Positions 49,760 to 58,574 of a DNA stretch of 64,000 nt are shown piece by piece. Source of the stretch: Actinomycetota bacterium (lineage in GTDB: Bacteria > Actinomycetota > Actinomycetes > Streptosporangiales > Streptosporangiaceae). The translations under genes were made by a program, and so were the position numbers. The DNA is taken from assembly GCA_019240215.1 (NCBI GenBank), contig JAFAYQ010000074.1, positions 36,510 to 100,509 on the forward strand, written 5' to 3'. The notes beneath the pieces were generated by a model that worked only from the letters and a program-made list of their open reading frames with translations, had not been told where the DNA came from and made no database searches. The first letter of the stretch is position 1. Each line of letters opens with the position of its first letter.

Positions 49760-52195
49760 ATGCCCGACGAAGCGGACACGTGGGCCCACGCGTTCCGGGC
49801 CGAGCTGTACGGCCTGATCGGTGACCCGACCGTGCCGCTGGTGGCGATCAACCGGTGGCTCGACGGGCTCGGGCACGAGTACCTGCGCCAGCGTCACAGC
49901 CTGCGGTCGATCCTGCTCGGCCGGGCGGCGCTGGCGCTGGCGACCGGCGACCTGCCGGTGGCGTCGATGCACATGGCCGGGGCGCAGGCGGCGCCGTCGG
50001 CCCCTGGCAGCTGCCCGGCCTGCGACGCCGGTGACCTCGGGCGCTGGCGGGCGGCGCTCGCCGATGACCCGGGCGCGCTCGAGCACTGGGCGCCGGTGCT
50101 CGACGACGCCGCCCCGCCCTGCCCCGAGCAGCCCCACCGGGCGCTGGCGGACGCGCTGCTGCCGCTGACCCGGACCGGCCAGCGGGGCGCCGCCCGGGCC
50201 GCCCACCTGCGCGGCTATCCGCTGGTGCGGCAGAACTGGCACCAGCAGGCGGCCGTCGGCCAGCACCTTGAGTTCTGCGCGCTGACCGGCAACGAGGCCC
50301 GGGGCCTGCAGATCCTCGCCGAGCACGCGGGCTGGCTGGCCGGGGTGGAGGGCGGCAGCCTGGCCCAGGTCCAGTTCGCGACCGGCGTGTGCGTGCTGCT
50401 GCGCCGCCTGGCCGGGCTCGGGCACGGCGGCCTGGTCATCGCCGACCACACCGTGAACGGCTGGCTGGCCCTGCTGGAGCCGGAGATTCAGTTCACCAGC
50501 GGCCGCTACGACGTCCGCAACGGCACCGCCGCCGTCAGCGAGCGCATCGCCCAGCGCCTGGCCCAGGCGCCGCTGACCGGCGAGCTGCCGCTCGGCTACC
50601 CGGCCCGGCTGCCCGGAGCCGCCGGCCCGCGGACCGGGCAGGCGGTCGCCACCGAGGCCGCGGCGGCCGTTGGCGGCCTGGGGGCCGGCGGCGGCCTGGA
50701 CGACCTGGTCGCGCGGGCCCGGCGGCTGCGCGACGAGCGCCGCCCGGAGGCCCGGGCGGCCTGGGAGCAGGTGGCCGCGGCCAGCCAGCAGACCGGCCAG
50801 AAGCTGGCCGACGACGTGGCCGCCGAGCTGGCCCGCCAGCGGGCCGGGGTGCTGGCCGACGCCGACCCGCGGGCCGGGTACAAGGCCCTGCTGGCGGTGG
50901 CGGGCCAGTTCAGCGAGCACGGCGACCAGGCCCGCGCCTGCGAAGCGCGGGCCAGCGCCGCCATGGCCCTGACCCGGGCCGGTGACCAGGACGAGGCGGC
51001 CGGCCTGCTGGCGGCCGCGATCACCGAGGCCGGCGACGCCCACCGCGAGGGCACGATCACCGACCGGGAGTACCTGGCCGTGCGCCGGGCCCGCCCGCTG
51101 ACCGCTTTCCAGGACGTGCTGGCCAGTACCGAGCAGGACCCGGCGGGTCTGTACGCGGCGGCCGGCCTGCTCGAAGCCGAGCTGGCCGAGGCGCAGCGGC
51201 TCGGCGTCGTCCGCTACGAGGCCACCTACTACGACCTGCTCGGCCAGCTGTGGTCCCGGCAAGGGGATCACCGGCAGGCCCGCGAGCACCTGGACGCGGC
51301 CAAGACCTGCTATCTGGAGGCCGGTGAACCGTGGCAGGCGGCCGCTACCGCGGCCGTGCTCGCCCAGGCCGCCCTGTACGAAGGCGACGCCCCGGCCGCC
51401 GAGGCGCTGGCCCAGGAGGCCATCGACCACGGTGACGCGGTGCTGCCGCCGCCGCGGGCGGCCGGGCTGCGGGCGCTGCTGGCGGACACGCTCAGCGCCC
51501 AGCCGGGCCGCGAGACCGACCTGGTCGAGGCGGCCCTGACCGCGGCCGCGCGCTGGGACGGCCTGTCCGAGGCGGACGCCGTCCACCAGACGTTCCAGGC
51601 CGCCCGCGGTTACAGCCGGCTCGGGCGGCACGGCGAGGCGGCCAGCCTGTTCGCCGAGGTGATAGCCCGGGTCGAGCTGCCCTACGAGGCGGCCGTGATC
51701 GCCATGACCCGCGACCAGTACGGCAACTCGCTGCGGGCGCTGGACCGGCACGGCGAGGCGGCCGAGCAGTTCCTGCAGGCGGCCACCCTGATCCGGGATG
51801 ACCCGGACAGCGCCGGCCCGGTCGCGCACCTGGCCGACCTGGCCGCCGACTCGCTGCAGCGCTCCGGCCAGGACGGGCAGGCGCTGCCGGTGTACCGGTG
51901 GGCGGGCGAGCTGTACGCCGGGCTCGGTGACGTGGCCAGCCGGGCCCGCTGCCTGCGGGCGGCCGCCTGGCTGGAGTTCCGGGCCGGCGCCGGCGACGAG
52001 ACCGCCCAGGCCGGGATCAGGACGATGGCGGCCCTGGTGGCCGAGCTCACCCAGCTCGAGGCGCTCGCCCCCGACGACGACGGGGCCGGGAACCCCGGCT
52101 TCGCCGGCGAGCTCGCGGTCACCCGCGCGGAGCTGGACGAGATGCACGCCGAGCTGACCGGGACCGTCTACCAGGGCCGTTCAGTGCCAGGCTGA
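49760..52195 (+). CDS. Large TPR-like repeat protein of unknown function
   Basis: An 811-residue, Ala-rich helical protein. The C-terminal half (from about residue 370) consists of TPR-like helical pairs, for example YYDLLGQLWSRQGDHRQARE and RGYSRLGRHGEAASLFAEVI. The N-terminal part (1-300) is less repetitive and contains a CPACD pair. No enzyme motif, signal peptide or membrane helix is visible. A role as a scaffold is likely but unproven. The ATG at 49760 follows a TACGAT by 8 nt without ribosome site. It is divergent from ptrB. Confidence 0.8.
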   Translation: MPDEADTWAHAFRAELYGLIGDPTVPLVAINRWLDGLGHEYLRQRHSLRSILLGRAALALATGDLPVASMHMAGAQAAPSAPGSCPACDAGDLGRWRAALADDPGALEHWAPVLDDAAPPCPEQPHRALADALLPLTRTGQRGAARAAHLRGYPLVRQNWHQQAAVGQHLEFCALTGNEARGLQILAEHAGWLAGVEGGSLAQVQFATGVCVLLRRLAGLGHGGLVIADHTVNGWLALLEPEIQFTSGRYDVRNGTAAVSERIAQRLAQAPLTGELPLGYPARLPGAAGPRTGQAVATEAAAAVGGLGAGGGLDDLVARARRLRDERRPEARAAWEQVAAASQQTGQKLADDVAAELARQRAGVLADADPRAGYKALLAVAGQFSEHGDQARACEARASAAMALTRAGDQDEAAGLLAAAITEAGDAHREGTITDREYLAVRRARPLTAFQDVLASTEQDPAGLYAAAGLLEAELAEAQRLGVVRYEATYYDLLGQLWSRQGDHRQAREHLDAAKTCYLEAGEPWQAAATAAVLAQAALYEGDAPAAEALAQEAIDHGDAVLPPPRAAGLRALLADTLSAQPGRETDLVEAALTAAARWDGLSEADAVHQTFQAARGYSRLGRHGEAASLFAEVIARVELPYEAAVIAMTRDQYGNSLRALDRHGEAAEQFLQAATLIRDDPDSAGPVAHLADLAADSLQRSGQDGQALPVYRWAGELYAGLGDVASRARCLRAAAWLEFRAGAGDETAQAGIRTMAALVAELTQLEALAPDDDGAGNPGFAGELAVTRAELDEMHAELTGTVYQGRSVPG

Positions 52196-52215
52196 CCGGG
52201 CAGTGGCCGCCGGTT

Positions 52216-53277
52216 ATGACTGATGGCAGCCCGGCCCGCGACGGCACCTACGCAGAAGACCGGCACCTGCGCCGGCAGCTCGGATTCTGGCCGCTGACCG
52301 CCATCGCCGTCAGCGGCGTGATCGGCTCCGGCTGGCTGCTGCCGTCGCTGTCGGCCATCGCCACGGCCGGCGTCATCTACGCCTACACCGGCTGGCCGTG
52401 TTCATCTCCGCGCTGCCCCACAGCCTGCTGGCCAGGGGCTGGGCCAGCATCGACCTGACCTCGCCGTTCGCTCAGCTGGCGCTGGCGCTGAACCTGTCCT
52501 GGCTGTCCTGGGTGCTGTACGCGGACGCGATCGTCTCCCCGGGCGGATCGGCGCCGACGTTCACCGCCACGATCAGCCGCGAGGCCTACGGAATGGCCAA
52601 GAACAAGATCATCCCGGCCGCGATCGCCCGGATCGACCCGCGGTCGGGAGTGCCGCGACGGGCGCTGCTGCTCAACTTCGTCATCGCGATCATCTTTCTG
52701 TTCCTGCTGCCGAGCTGGCATTCGATCGTCGCCGCCACCAGCGAGCTGGGGCTGTTCGCCTACTCGATGACCGCCATCTCCCAGCAGGCCTTCCGCCGGG
52801 CCGACCCGCCGGCCAGGCCAACTGGATCAAGAGCACCACGGCCATCGCCCCCGCCAGCTTCGTGATCGCCACCCTGATCTTGTACTGGGCGACCTGGACC
52901 GAGCTGCGGATCGCGCTGCTGCTGCTGCTGATCGCGGTGCTGGTCTACGCGTTCAACATGCGCTTCGCCCGCCGCCGGTCGGCCGCCCAGCCTGATGAGG
53001 AGGCCGGGGCCCAATTGGGAGCACTGCGCGGCGGGCTGCGGGCCGACCTGCGCGGCGGCGCCTGGGTGGTGGTGTACGTGGCGCTGGTGCTGCTGATGTC
53101 GGGCATAGGCAGCAAGACGTTCGGCGGGATCGGGCTGATCCGGGCCCCGTGGGATTCGGTCGTGGTGGCCGCGATCGGGCTGGCGGCCTACCTGCGCGGG
53201 GTCCGGGACGCGGGCGCCTACCTGGCCGAAACCGGGGCGTGCCCCCGGCCGCGCCGATCACCGGCGGGCCGGAGTCA
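52216..53277 (+). pseudogene. Degraded APC family amino acid permease
   Basis: Remains of an amino acid/polyamine permease spread over three frames. Helix 1 is present (VSGVIGSGWLLPSLSAIA), then helices 2-6 are deleted and the sequence jumps to GVIYAYTGW. A second jump with frameshift near 52398 leads to FISALPHSLLARGWASIDLT and on through AYGMAKNKIIPAAIARIDP. Another frameshift near 52815 precedes the C-terminal helices (VIATLILYWATWTELRIALL). It cannot make a working transporter. The closing part overlaps the thioesterase stop region. Confidence 0.85.
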
Positions 53278-53709
53278 GAGCCCGAGGACCTCCGGCACGG
53301 CCGCCAGTGAGCGCAGCCGCCCGGCCGGGTCGCCCACCAGCCGCCGCTGGTGGGCGTCGATGACCCCGCTGACCGTGGTCAGCTCGGCGGCCGTCTCGCC
53401 GTCCGTGGCCCGGGTGACCAGCTGCCGCACCCGGAACGTCTTCTTGGCCGGGTCGGCCGGCCAGTCGAACGCGGCGCTGACCGTGACCTCGTCGCCGTCT
53501 CGCAGCTCGCGCAGGAACTTGACGTTGGCTTCCAGGTTGACCGGGCCCAGGCCGGCCGCCGCCAGCACCTGGTAGGTCAGCCCGGCCGCCCGCAGGCACT
53601 CCCACCGGGCGTGCTCGGCGTAGTGCAGGTAGTGGGCCCAGTTGAGGTGCCCGTTCACGTCGAGTTCGTAACCGCGGACGACGATGGGCACACTGAATGA
53701 CTCGGTCAT
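53275..53709 (-). CDS. Acyl-CoA thioesterase (4HBT hotdog fold)
   Basis: Thioesterase of 144 residues with a single hotdog domain. The catalytic region reads YELDVNGHLNWAHYLHYAEH, with Asp and Asn in the positions used by 4-hydroxybenzoyl-CoA-type enzymes. LEANVKFLRELRDGDEVTV forms the central strand. The acyl-CoA substrate is unknown. The ATG at 53709 has AGGGTG about 8 nt upstream. It is divergent from corA. Confidence 0.88.
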   Translation of the reverse strand: MTESFSVPIVVRGYELDVNGHLNWAHYLHYAEHARWECLRAAGLTYQVLAAAGLGPVNLEANVKFLRELRDGDEVTVSAAFDWPADPAKKTFRVRQLVTRATDGETAAELTTVSGVIDAHQRRLVGDPAGRLRSLAAVPEVLGL

Positions 53710-53740
53710 CGCACGACACCCTATCTGGGAGCATGTTGTT

Positions 53741-54700
53741 GTGAACGGGCATCTGATCCGCGTCGACGGGACGACGGACGACGACTTCAAGCGGGACGAC
53801 GTCGAGCAGGCGTTGCACAGCGACCAGATTCTCTGGCTGGACCTGCACGACTCCAGCGACGAGACCCTGGCGCTGCTGCGGGACGTGTTCGCGATCCACC
53901 CGCTGGCGGTCGAGGACGCCGCCGAGTTCGGGCAGCGGGCCAAGATCGAGGACTACGAGAACTTCGTCTCGATCGTGTTCTTCGGCGCCAACTCGGTCGG
54001 CCACCCGATGATCGAGGTGCACTGTTTCTTCGGCGAGAACTTCCTGGTCACCCTGCACCGCGAGCCTTGCGTGGCGTCCGAGGGCATGCGCACGGTGGTC
54101 GCCCGCCACCACGCCGGCCTGGCCGCCCGCATCCTGGTCCTGCACCACGTGCTGGACAGCCTGTCCGACAGCGTGTTCCCGATGCTGGCCTCGTTCGACG
54201 ACAAGGTCGACGAGATCCAGGAGCAGATCCTGCTCAAGGCCGACCCGGACCAGCAGGAGGCGCTGTTCGCGCTGCGGCGCTGGCTCAGCGACGTGCGCAA
54301 GGTGGTCGCCCCTCAGCGCGACATGCTCAACGCGCTGATCTCCCAGCGGGTCGACCTGCCCGGCATGACCAAGGACGCCGAGCCCTACTTCCGCGACCTG
54401 TTCGACAGCATGACCAGGCTCGCCGACCAGGTCGACAGCCACCGGGACCGGCTGTCCAGCTCGATGGACGTCTACATGTCGCAGATGGCCAACCGCCAGA
54501 ACGACATCATGAAGCAGCTCACGATCATGGCCACGATCTTCCTGCCGCTGTCGTTCCTGACCGGCTTCTTCGGCCAGAACTTCGGCTGGTTCGTGAACGC
54601 GATCGGGTCCTGGGAAGATTTCTTCGGTATCGGCCTCGGCACTGAAGCGATCGCCGTGATCGCCCTGCTGATCATGTTCAAGCGCCGCGGCTGGTTCTAG
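53741..54700 (+). CDS. corA: CorA family magnesium/cobalt transporter
   Basis: Pentameric Mg2+/Co2+ channel subunit of 319 residues. The N-terminal cytoplasmic domain runs to about residue 250, then two C-terminal helices follow. The selectivity loop reads GFFGQNFGWF, a GQN variant of the usual GMN that is frequent in actinobacterial CorA proteins. The preceding stalk helix contains MANRQNDIMKQLTIMATIFL. The GTG at 53741 has GGGAG 9 nt upstream and is preferred over an ATG at 53684. Confidence 0.92.
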   Translation: MNGHLIRVDGTTDDDFKRDDVEQALHSDQILWLDLHDSSDETLALLRDVFAIHPLAVEDAAEFGQRAKIEDYENFVSIVFFGANSVGHPMIEVHCFFGENFLVTLHREPCVASEGMRTVVARHHAGLAARILVLHHVLDSLSDSVFPMLASFDDKVDEIQEQILLKADPDQQEALFALRRWLSDVRKVVAPQRDMLNALISQRVDLPGMTKDAEPYFRDLFDSMTRLADQVDSHRDRLSSSMDVYMSQMANRQNDIMKQLTIMATIFLPLSFLTGFFGQNFGWFVNAIGSWEDFFGIGLGTEAIAVIALLIMFKRRGWF

Positions 54701-54785
54701 GGGACCGTTACCCCCTGCACGACGGCCGGGCCGGTCAGCACGTTCAGCTCGCCGGCCAGCGTCGCCCGGCCGGGGGCACGCTGTC
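54697..54785 (-). other. Possible C-terminal coding remnant
   Basis: Reading leftward, this stretch gives RATLAGELNVLTGPAVVQGV and ends in a stop that overlaps the last codons of corA. It looks like the C-terminal end of a protein, but nothing upstream in frame continues it. I cannot assign a family. The remaining sequence to 54906 is the presumed promoter and leader of the next gene. Confidence 0.2.
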
Positions 54786-54906
54786 CAGCGCGATGGAAGA
54801 CCCCAATGTCTCGGCTCGGTAATTACTTTCAGTAGGCGCCAACCCACTGGCTGATCGCGGCGTCCTAACTGGCGGACCACGACCACGACGATAGGGGAGC
54901 GCCCTG

Positions 54907-55296
54907 ATGCGCCTCAAGAAAAAGCTGACCACAACCGGAGTCGCCGCCCTGGTCGGCCTGGCCGGCACCGCCGTCGGTGCCGCCGTCCTCCCGGCCGCCC
55001 CGGCTTCGGCTCAGGTGCTGATCAACTACCCGGGCACCACGGTCAAGGTCGGCCACTCGTTCACGGTCGGCGACTGGTTCCAGCAGTGGTCCGGGGGGTC
55101 CCGCTGGTTCACCACCGCCGTCTACGGCCCGACCGGTACGCGCGTCTTCCACATCACCGGCTACGCCCCGTCCACCCACTGGGACATGTGGAGCGTCAAG
55201 GCCACCCGCTCCGGCACCTACAAGGTGCTCTACGAGACCCGCCGCGGCAACGGCCACGACCTGTCGACCTGGTACACGGTCAAGGCCTACCGCTGA
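54907..55296 (+). CDS. Small secreted protein of unknown function
   Basis: A 129-residue protein with a Sec signal peptide: basic start MRLKKK, hydrophobic core to about residue 28, cleavage probably after PASA (residue 35). The mature part of about 94 residues is rich in Trp, Tyr and Thr and probably all-beta (VGHSFTVGDWFQQWSGGSRW, TWYTVKAYR). No cysteines are present in the mature part. The ATG at 54907 has GGGGAG 8 nt upstream. No partner gene is evident. Confidence 0.8.
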   Translation: MRLKKKLTTTGVAALVGLAGTAVGAAVLPAAPASAQVLINYPGTTVKVGHSFTVGDWFQQWSGGSRWFTTAVYGPTGTRVFHITGYAPSTHWDMWSVKATRSGTYKVLYETRRGNGHDLSTWYTVKAYR

Positions 55297-56083
55297 GACC
55301 GGTGACGAACTGGTCGAGCTGACCGGCGAGCGGGCCCGGCGCCTCCAGCGGTGACAGGTGGCCGGTGCCCTCGATCACGGTCAGGCGGGCGCCGGGGATG
55401 ACCGGCAGCAGGTTGGCTTCCAGCACCGCGGGCGGCTCGACCTGGTCGTGCTGCCCGGCCAGCACCTGGACCGGGACGTCGATGGCCGCGGCGGCGGCGG
55501 TGATGTCCGCGGTGATGCCGTGCCGCGGCCAGGCCAGCCGCGCCTCGTCACCGGCCGCCAGGCTGTCGGCGATGACCTGCTCGCGCAGGTCGGCGGGCAG
55601 CGGCCGGTGAGTCAGGACGTGCTCGAGCGCGTCGCTGACGGTCGCCTCGCTGTCGTAGGCGTGTGACAGGGCCTCGGCCGCCTCGGCGTTGACAGCCGGC
55701 TTCGGCGGGGCCGGGGCGATCAGGGCCAGCCCGGCCAGCCCGCGCGGCCGCCGGGCGGCGACCAGCTGAGCGACCTTGCCGCCCATCGAGTGCCCGGCCA
55801 GCACGTACCGGCCGAGGCCGAGCTCACCCACCACCGCCAGCACGTCGTCGGCCAGCTCGGCCAGCCCGTACGGCCCGGGCAGCTCGCGGGCGGTGCTCCA
55901 GCCCCGCTGGTCGTAGGACACCACCGTCGCCCCGGCGGTGAGCCCCGCGATCACTGGCGCGAACGTCCGGCGCGATCCGCCCCAGTAGTGCAGGAACACC
56001 AGGGCGGTCGGGCTCCCGGCCTGCACCAGCACCGGCAGCTGGCCGCCCCGGACGTCCACCCGGCGCTCGGTCATCTGGCTCAC
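55280..56083 (-). CDS. Alpha/beta fold hydrolase
   Basis: Hydrolase of 267 residues. The oxyanion strand is LVFLHYWGGSRRTF, the nucleophile elbow VLAGHSMGGKVAQL, the acid in VLAGQHDQVEP and the His in IEGTGHLSPLEAP. It resembles esterases and haloperoxidase-like enzymes; the substrate cannot be assigned. The GTG at 56083 has AAGGAG 7 nt upstream and is preferred over the ATG at 56074. It converges with the small secreted protein gene (17-bp overlap). Confidence 0.9.
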   Translation of the reverse strand: MSQMTERRVDVRGGQLPVLVQAGSPTALVFLHYWGGSRRTFAPVIAGLTAGATVVSYDQRGWSTARELPGPYGLAELADDVLAVVGELGLGRYVLAGHSMGGKVAQLVAARRPRGLAGLALIAPAPPKPAVNAEAAEALSHAYDSEATVSDALEHVLTHRPLPADLREQVIADSLAAGDEARLAWPRHGITADITAAAAAIDVPVQVLAGQHDQVEPPAVLEANLLPVIPGARLTVIEGTGHLSPLEAPGPLAGQLDQFVTGLSGRP

Positions 56084-56156
56084 CGTGGTTCTCCTTCCGT
56101 GATGTTCACGCCAGCCAATCACCGACGGCGCCCGGAAAACTTTGTTAGATGACCTG

Positions 56157-56192
56157 TTGCACCTAAGTGAGTGTAAATTTACACTTACGGCC
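56157..56192 (+). promoter_or_regulatory. Leaderless promoter of the Crp-like gene with a perfect palindrome
   Basis: -35 TTGCAC (56157-56162), 17-bp spacer, -10 TACACT (56180-56185), then 7 nt to the ATG at 56193. A perfect 16-bp palindrome AGTGTAAATTTACACT (56170-56185) covers the spacer and the -10. A regulator bound there would block its own promoter. The palindrome has the size expected for a Crp/Fnr-type dimer site. Confidence 0.7.
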
Positions 56193-56876
56193 ATGGAGTT
56201 CAACCCGTACGAAGAGTTCGAGGTCCCGGTAACGCCGGAAGAGCTCACTGCCCTAGAGGCGATCGGCCACTCCATCCGCCGCTCAGCGGGCCAGCCCTTT
56301 TTCCTTGAGGGTGAGCAGGGTGACTTCGCCCTGTTGATCAGGAAAGGTCACGTCAAGGTCGTGAGCGGTACCCCGCCGCGTGTCGTCGACGTCCGCGGGC
56401 CGGGATCGATCGTCGGCGAGCTGGGTGTGATCAGCGGAGGAGACCGCATGGCGAGCATTTTCGCTTGGGATGAAGTGGAAGCGCTCTATCTTCCGGGCGG
56501 CGATTGGCTCCAGTTCCTTCATGATCATCCGCGGGCCTGTCTGGCTCTCGTAAAGGCGGGGGGTGACATGATCATCCGCGCGACCCAGAAGAATGCCGAG
56601 TCTGAGCTCGCCATCGAGCAGCAGTTGGCTAAGCGCCTTATTGACCTGCTGAATCGTGGATTGGGTGAAGCTACTGCTGATGAGGCCGTCGTCTTCCGTC
56701 GGCTCGGCCAGCAGGATCTCGCTTCCTTGATCGGGGCGAAAAAGCTTGACTCGGTCAAGAAAGTCATCCGGCTGCTCAAGGCGGCGGGCATTGTCGATAC
56801 CGGCAGGCAAGTGATCACGATTCTTCAGCCAGCCGTCCTGCGTGAAATCGCAGATGGTAATCGGACCGTGTCTTAA
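56193..56876 (+). CDS. Crp/Fnr-like regulator
   Basis: Regulator of 227 residues with an N-terminal cyclic-nucleotide-binding-like barrel (about 25-140) and a C-terminal winged helix (QQDLASLIGAKKLDSVKKVI). The phosphate-binding cassette reads VGELGVISGGDRMASIFAWD, in which GEL and Arg are kept but the Ser/Thr after Arg is Met, so the ligand may not be cAMP. No FeS cysteines are present. The ATG at 56193 follows a -10 box by 7 nt. A nucleotidyltransferase-like gene starts 18 nt after the stop. GC is lower than in the flanks. Confidence 0.85.
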   Translation: MEFNPYEEFEVPVTPEELTALEAIGHSIRRSAGQPFFLEGEQGDFALLIRKGHVKVVSGTPPRVVDVRGPGSIVGELGVISGGDRMASIFAWDEVEALYLPGGDWLQFLHDHPRACLALVKAGGDMIIRATQKNAESELAIEQQLAKRLIDLLNRGLGEATADEAVVFRRLGQQDLASLIGAKKLDSVKKVIRLLKAAGIVDTGRQVITILQPAVLREIADGNRTVS

Positions 56877-56894
56877 CCCAATCGGGATGCTCGT

Positions 56895-57623
56895 ATGTGG
56901 TCGCATTTTCTCGCCGGGGCAAACAATCCGTATGCGATTCTCGGCGCGGGCCTCAGCGTGGCGGCCGCGCTGATGTCGCTGCTGCGCACCTGGATCACTC
57001 AGGCTTTTCGCACCCGCCGTTTCAGCAAGGCAATCATGGGCGCCCGGCCTGAACAGCGGTCCGAAATCATCACGGCATGCGGCGATTTCGAGGCAAGCTC
57101 GCGACGTGGGCCGGGTGATGCTCGACTGATCATCTGTGGCGCGTCTCCGGTGAGCCGACAGGCAACCATGACAGACAAGGCGGATCGCTCGGTGTCCCTC
57201 TCCGAAAACAGGCTCATCCACTCGCTGGAAAAGCTGGTGACGGAGCTTGACCTGGAGCGCCATGACTTCGTGATCTTTGGCAGCGGGCCGCTGCTCGCTC
57301 ACGGGCTGCGTGACAACATCCGCGACCTGGACGTTGTCGCCCGCGGGGCAGCGTGGAGGTGTGTCTCCCGGCTGGGTGTCCCCGCCCTCGGAAGCATCAA
57401 TGGTGCCCCTATGGCGCTGTTCTACGATGGTTCAATTCAGTTCTCCCGGGGGTGGGTCTCGGATGACTGGACCGCCGATGACCTTATCGAGCGAGCCGAA
57501 ATTATTGAGGGGCTGCCCTTCGCTCGGCTGGCTGACGTTCTTGCCTACAAGCAGATGCTTCGCAGGCCCAAGGATCTTCCCGATATCGAGGCCCTCTTGG
57601 GCGTGCTCGGCAAGCCGGATTGA
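56895..57623 (+). CDS. Membrane-anchored nucleotidyltransferase-like protein
   Basis: Protein of 242 residues. The N-terminus has one hydrophobic helix (YAILGAGLSVAAALMSLL), then an amphipathic region RRFSKAIMGARPEQRSEIIT. Residues 100-242 resemble nucleotidyltransferase-fold proteins: FGSGPLLAHGLRDNIRDLDV holds the G-S (129-130) and D-x-D (144, 146) pattern, and the end LADVLAYKQMLRRPKDLPDI is common to such proteins. Whether it transfers nucleotides is unknown. A GGGA lies 8 nt before the ATG. An internal ATG at 57168 would give only the soluble part. It follows the Crp-like gene and is probably co-transcribed. Confidence 0.72.
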   Translation: MWSHFLAGANNPYAILGAGLSVAAALMSLLRTWITQAFRTRRFSKAIMGARPEQRSEIITACGDFEASSRRGPGDARLIICGASPVSRQATMTDKADRSVSLSENRLIHSLEKLVTELDLERHDFVIFGSGPLLAHGLRDNIRDLDVVARGAAWRCVSRLGVPALGSINGAPMALFYDGSIQFSRGWVSDDWTADDLIERAEIIEGLPFARLADVLAYKQMLRRPKDLPDIEALLGVLGKPD

Positions 57624-57630
57624 TTGGTTG

Positions 57631-58506
57631 CTATCGGTACAGCTCCATCGCCAGCGCGACGGCCGCGTGGGTGGCCGGGTGCGGGTCGTGCCGCCGCCAG
57701 ATCAGGTAAACCGGGACCGGGGGAGCGTCGCGCAGCGGCCGGTAGGTGATGCCATCCCGCCGGTACTGGGCGGCGGTCGACTCCGGCGTCACCCCCACGC
57801 ACCGGCCGGAGGCGATGGCGGCCAGCCAGTCGTCGATGTCCACGGTGTACTCGGTGGCGGGCTGGGCACCGGCCGGCCACAGGTCCAGGGTGGTGGTGCC
57901 GACCCGGCGGTCGATGGCCAGCGTGCGGTCCGGGATCTCGGCCATCCGCAGGCTGCGGCGGCGCGCCCACGGGTCGTCGTCGGCCATCACCGCGAAGCGC
58001 CGCTCGTGCCCGACGACCGCGTGTGACCAGGGGCGCAGATCGATCGAGGTGCGGACCACGGCCAGGTCGCACAAGCCCTCGCTGAGGCCCCCGGTCGGGG
58101 TGTTCTGGCGGATCAGGTGCAGGTCGACGTCGGCGTAGCGGTCGTGCCAGCGCCTCTGAAACTCGGTCGTGTGCCGCCCGAACGCCGACCAGGCGTGCCC
58201 GATCGTCAGCCGGGTGTGCCCGGCGCTGGCCTCCCGGACCAGTTCGTCGGCGCCGGCCAGCAGCACCCGGGCGCGGGCCAGGACCTGCACACCGGCCGTG
58301 GTCGGGGTGACCGACCGGCTGGTGCGGTGCAGCAGCCGCACGCCGAGGGTCTGCTCCAGCGCCAGCAGCGTGCGCGACACCGCCGCCTGCGACAGGCCCA
58401 GCTCCAGCCCGGCGTCGGTGAAGCTGCCGGTGTCGACGATCGCCACCAGGCAGCGCAGGTGTTTCAGCTCCAGCTCAGCGGCCCGCCCAGTCACCCGCTC
58501 ATCCAT
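57631..58506 (-). CDS. LysR family regulator
   Basis: Regulator of 291 residues. The N-terminal winged helix reads LKHLRCLVAIVDTGSFTDAG, then LGLSQAAVSRTLLALEQTLG. The C-terminal effector domain starts near RLTIGHAWSAFGRHT. It is divergent from an EamA transporter, which is its likely target. The ATG at 58506 has a TACGCT 6 nt upstream and no ribosome site, so it is probably leaderless. Direct repeats GCGTATC at 58514 and 58543 lie between the two genes and could be binding sites. Confidence 0.93.
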   Translation of the reverse strand: MDERVTGRAAELELKHLRCLVAIVDTGSFTDAGLELGLSQAAVSRTLLALEQTLGVRLLHRTSRSVTPTTAGVQVLARARVLLAGADELVREASAGHTRLTIGHAWSAFGRHTTEFQRRWHDRYADVDLHLIRQNTPTGGLSEGLCDLAVVRTSIDLRPWSHAVVGHERRFAVMADDDPWARRRSLRMAEIPDRTLAIDRRVGTTTLDLWPAGAQPATEYTVDIDDWLAAIASGRCVGVTPESTAAQYRRDGITYRPLRDAPPVPVYLIWRRHDPHPATHAAVALAMELYR

Positions 58507-58574
58507 GCGCCCAGCGTATCGATGACGCATGAGATGCATTTTGCGTATCCGACCCGAGGCGGCACAGTGGCCGC

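Noticed and set aside
48446..52147. A 1233-codon leftward frame across the TPR and ptrB genes
   Set aside because: It is antisense to the TPR protein and out of frame with ptrB, with arginine/proline-rich nonsense composition. Both true genes are supported by conserved motifs or repeats.
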